From an uncultured Verrucomicrobiales bacterium (GTDB lineage: Bacteria; Verrucomicrobiota; Verrucomicrobiia; Verrucomicrobiales; Akkermansiaceae): a DNA stretch of 6,131 nt. The translations under genes and the position numbers were made by a program. The notes beneath the pieces were generated by a model. The model searched no databases. It was not told the origin of the DNA and saw nothing but the letters and a program-made list of their open reading frames with translations. The stretch is from positions 1 to 6,131 of the forward strand of contig CALFTQ010000183.1 of NCBI GenBank assembly GCA_937916135.1, in the 5' to 3' direction. Shown here one piece after another: positions 4,156-6,131 of the stretch; position 1 is the stretch's first letter, and each line of letters begins with the position of its first letter.

Positions 4156-6015
4156 TCACCACTCGCGGCGGCGGGGGCGGCGGCTGAATTTATCGTAGAA
4201 CACGCGTTCGCTGCGTTCAGCGTTGCGGGAGTCGCGCGAATCACGCCGGTCGCCGCGCTCTCGGCGGAAATTAGAATTGCCACGGCCTGCGTAGGAAGCA
4301 CCGCGGCGCTCACGCTCGCGGGGGCGGAATTCGCGCTCGTAGGGAGCATTGCCGGGCTCAGGGCGGCCCTTATCCTCGCGCACGTTGACCTCATAGCCGC
4401 AGATCTGGCAGGTACCCAGGCGCTCGATGAGCTGCGGGGCAATCTCCGGCGTCACCTCGATGAGGGAGTGCTTCAGGAAGAGGCGGATATCGCCCACCGA
4501 GCCCTTGGGGGCGCCGCCTTCGTTGTAGAACAGGCCGGCAATATCCTTGGGGCGCAGCCCGAGCAGCTTGCCGCCATTCATGAAGAGGGTCACGCTCTGC
4601 TGCAGGGAGCTCCAGTCATTGCCCTTCTCCACCGGGGTATCAGTTCCCTCTGCAGGGCGGGCGGTGCGGGCAAACTTGCTGGGGCGGTCCTCGGGGATGG
4701 ACTGCAGCTCGCGGCTGGTCTTGGCCACCAGCAGGTTAAACATGGCCGCCAGCAGCTGCTCAGCCGGCATATCAATATCCTGCAATTCCTCCGGCAGCTC
4801 CGTTGCAGTAGCGGCAGTCTCCAGAATCTCATCCACCAGGGATTCGCGGCGCACTTCCTCCACCTGGGTGCCGGTCATCACCTTCTCGCGCAGCATGCGC
4901 ACCCCCACAAAGCGCTCCAGACGTGCCAGCAGGGAGAAATCCCGGCGGCCGATGAAGGAAACCGCCCTGCCCTTGCGCCCGGCGCGGGCCGTGCGACCGA
5001 TGCGGTGCACATAGTCCTCCGGGTCGCGCGGCAGCTCAAAGTTCACCACGGTGTCCACATCGTCAATATCCAGACCACGGGCAGCGATATCCGTGGCCAC
5101 CAGTACATTCAGGTTTCCCTTGCGGAAAGAATCCATCACGCGCTCGCGCAGGGTCTGCGGCATGTCGCCATGCAGGCGGTCCACAGCATAGCCACGGGCC
5201 AGCAGGCCATCCACAATATCATCCACCACGCGCTTCGTGTTGGCAAAGACCAGCCCGCGCTTCATGCGTCCCATCTCGATGAGACGGCTGAGCACCTCAA
5301 TACGGGAGGAAAACACCACCTCATACACGCACTGCTCGCAGGTGGGCACGGTGAGCTGCGGGCGCTCGATGGCAATCTCCTGCGGCTCCTGAGCCACCGA
5401 ATTCACCAGCGTACGGATAGCGGGCGACATGGTGGCCGAGAACAGCAGAGTCTGGCGCTCCGCCGGCAGCAGCGCCACCACGCGGTCAATATCCTCCTGG
5501 AAGCCCATGTCCAGCATCTCATCCGCCTCATCCAGGATGAGCATGGAAATATTATCCGGCTTCAGTTCCCCCTGCTCCATCAGGTCAATCACGCGGCCGG
5601 GAGTCCCCACCACAAACTGCACCCCGCGCTTCAGCGCCGCCAGCTGCGGACCGAAGGAGGCACCGCCGTAAATCGGCACCGCAGAAACACCATCCAGGAA
5701 AAGGGCCAGCTTATCCACCTCGCGGCAGATCTGCACCGCCAGCTCACGAGTGGGGGCGAGGCAGAGCACCTGCACCTCGCGCAGCGTGGGGTCTATGCAC
5801 TCCAGCGCCGGAATGGAAAAAGCCAGGGTCTTGCCGGAACCGGTATGCGAAAGGCCCAGAATATCAGCGCCGTCCAGCGCAGGGGGGATGGCTCGCTCCT
5901 GAATGGGAGAAGGGGTTTCAAATCCCAGGACCTCAATGGCCTCCAGAATCTCCGGGCAGATACCAAGTTCGGAAAATGACATAGACGGCGCACAGGATGC
6001 CCTATTGTTTCCCAT
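4156..6015 (-). CDS. deaD: DEAD-box RNA helicase, DeaD/CsdA type
   Basis: This 619-residue protein unwinds RNA duplexes using ATP in the cytosol; relatives act in ribosome assembly, mRNA decay and cold adaptation. The helicase core is complete: Q motif region (F32-Q39), motif I SHTGSGKT (56-63), Ia PTREL (88-92), GG (117-118), Ib TPGR (138-141), II DEAD (162-165), III SAT (193-195), IV VFANT (256-260), V ATDIAARGLDI (307-317) and VI HRIGRTARAG (337-346). After a helical linker, a DbpA/CsdA-type RNA-binding domain spans about 474-532 (NGGKLLGLRPKDIAGLF). A CxxC pair (C536, C539) and an Arg-rich tail (561-619) follow. The length is close to E. coli DeaD (629), and the domain order supports that subgroup over DbpA or RhlE. 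Motif I has S56-H57 where many relatives have A-x or A-Q. Translation may instead begin at M12 (5982), right at the conserved SFSELG start. Neither start has a Shine-Dalgarno sequence. Confidence 0.96.
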   Translation of the reverse strand: MGNNRASCAPSMSFSELGICPEILEAIEVLGFETPSPIQERAIPPALDGADILGLSHTGSGKTLAFSIPALECIDPTLREVQVLCLAPTRELAVQICREVDKLALFLDGVSAVPIYGGASFGPQLAALKRGVQFVVGTPGRVIDLMEQGELKPDNISMLILDEADEMLDMGFQEDIDRVVALLPAERQTLLFSATMSPAIRTLVNSVAQEPQEIAIERPQLTVPTCEQCVYEVVFSSRIEVLSRLIEMGRMKRGLVFANTKRVVDDIVDGLLARGYAVDRLHGDMPQTLRERVMDSFRKGNLNVLVATDIAARGLDIDDVDTVVNFELPRDPEDYVHRIGRTARAGRKGRAVSFIGRRDFSLLARLERFVGVRMLREKVMTGTQVEEVRRESLVDEILETAATATELPEELQDIDMPAEQLLAAMFNLLVAKTSRELQSIPEDRPSKFARTARPAEGTDTPVEKGNDWSSLQQSVTLFMNGGKLLGLRPKDIAGLFYNEGGAPKGSVGDIRLFLKHSLIEVTPEIAPQLIERLGTCQICGYEVNVREDKGRPEPGNAPYEREFRPRERERRGASYAGRGNSNFRRERGDRRDSRDSRNAERSERVFYDKFSRRPRRREW

Positions 6016-6131
6016 TTGTAAAGCAAAAACTTCTTTGCGAACACACTATGAACAGCGGGAGTCGATACGCCGCACCCGTATTGCCTCAAAATAAAATCGA
6101 ACCCAAGGGGTGGATGCCTCAAAATTAATCG
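6016..6131. other. region upstream of the helicase gene
   Basis: No gene is visible. On the minus strand, CATAGT (6050-6045) is a possible -10, but no convincing -35 lies 16-18 bp before it. A direct repeat of TGCCTCAAAAT begins at 6082 and 6115, each followed by an A/T-rich stretch ending in ATCG; the second copy touches the window edge. The helicase promoter should be in or just beyond this stretch. Confidence 0.35.

Noticed and set aside
4468..5979. Open frame of 503 codons on the plus strand
   Set aside because: It lies entirely antisense to the helicase, whose motifs are complete. The product is a low-complexity His/Gln/Leu-rich chain, typical of the antisense of a GC-rich gene.
1..6131. 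A novel multi-gene system such as a defence or toxin-antitoxin locus
   Set aside because: The genes fall into separate transcription units with housekeeping or envelope roles, and no effector, sensor or immunity domain is visible.

Overview
This is a GC-rich bacterial chromosomal segment with six supportable protein genes, all apparently intact. Two features point to a Gram-negative cell: an exported protein built like an outer-membrane beta-barrel, and a periplasmic-type 3D-domain protein. The compact PdxA, the porin-like protein and the near-absence of Shine-Dalgarno sequences at usable distances would fit a Verrucomicrobiota member of the Akkermansia type. That placement is an inference from general impression; no rRNA or other phylogenetic marker lies in the window.

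Left part (1-1684): a palindromic REP-like repeat lies at the left edge. It is followed by a sigma70-like promoter and a two-gene unit: a 90-residue membrane-anchored protein with a Pro/Ala-rich tail, then pdxA (4-hydroxythreonine-4-phosphate dehydrogenase, vitamin B6 synthesis) 14 bases downstream. After pdxA comes a non-coding stretch of about 375 bases, counting to the preferred start of the next gene. It holds inverted repeats, a 16-bp alternating CG-type tract and the promoter of the next gene.

Middle (1685-3720): a secreted 3D-domain (double-psi beta-barrel) protein ends at a strong intrinsic terminator. Next is a monocistronic gene for an exported, probable outer-membrane barrel protein resembling OprB-type carbohydrate porins. 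It ends at an 18-bp hairpin terminator that can work in both directions.

Right part (3721-6131): everything here reads on the minus strand. A 53-residue single-span membrane protein has a good promoter of its own and uses the bidirectional terminator. A second copy of the REP-like repeat sits in the gap upstream of it. A complete DeaD/CsdA-type DEAD-box RNA helicase, with an RNA-binding domain and an Arg-rich tail, fills the rest and has its own terminator.

The genes do not form one pathway. They look like ordinary housekeeping and envelope genes in separate transcription units. I found no defence system, mobile gene, CRISPR array or RNA gene. The points most worth a second look are the two dispersed repeats, the short PdxA with a substituted substrate-site His, the small minus-strand membrane gene with a predicted 5'-terminal hairpin, and the structured gap after pdxA.
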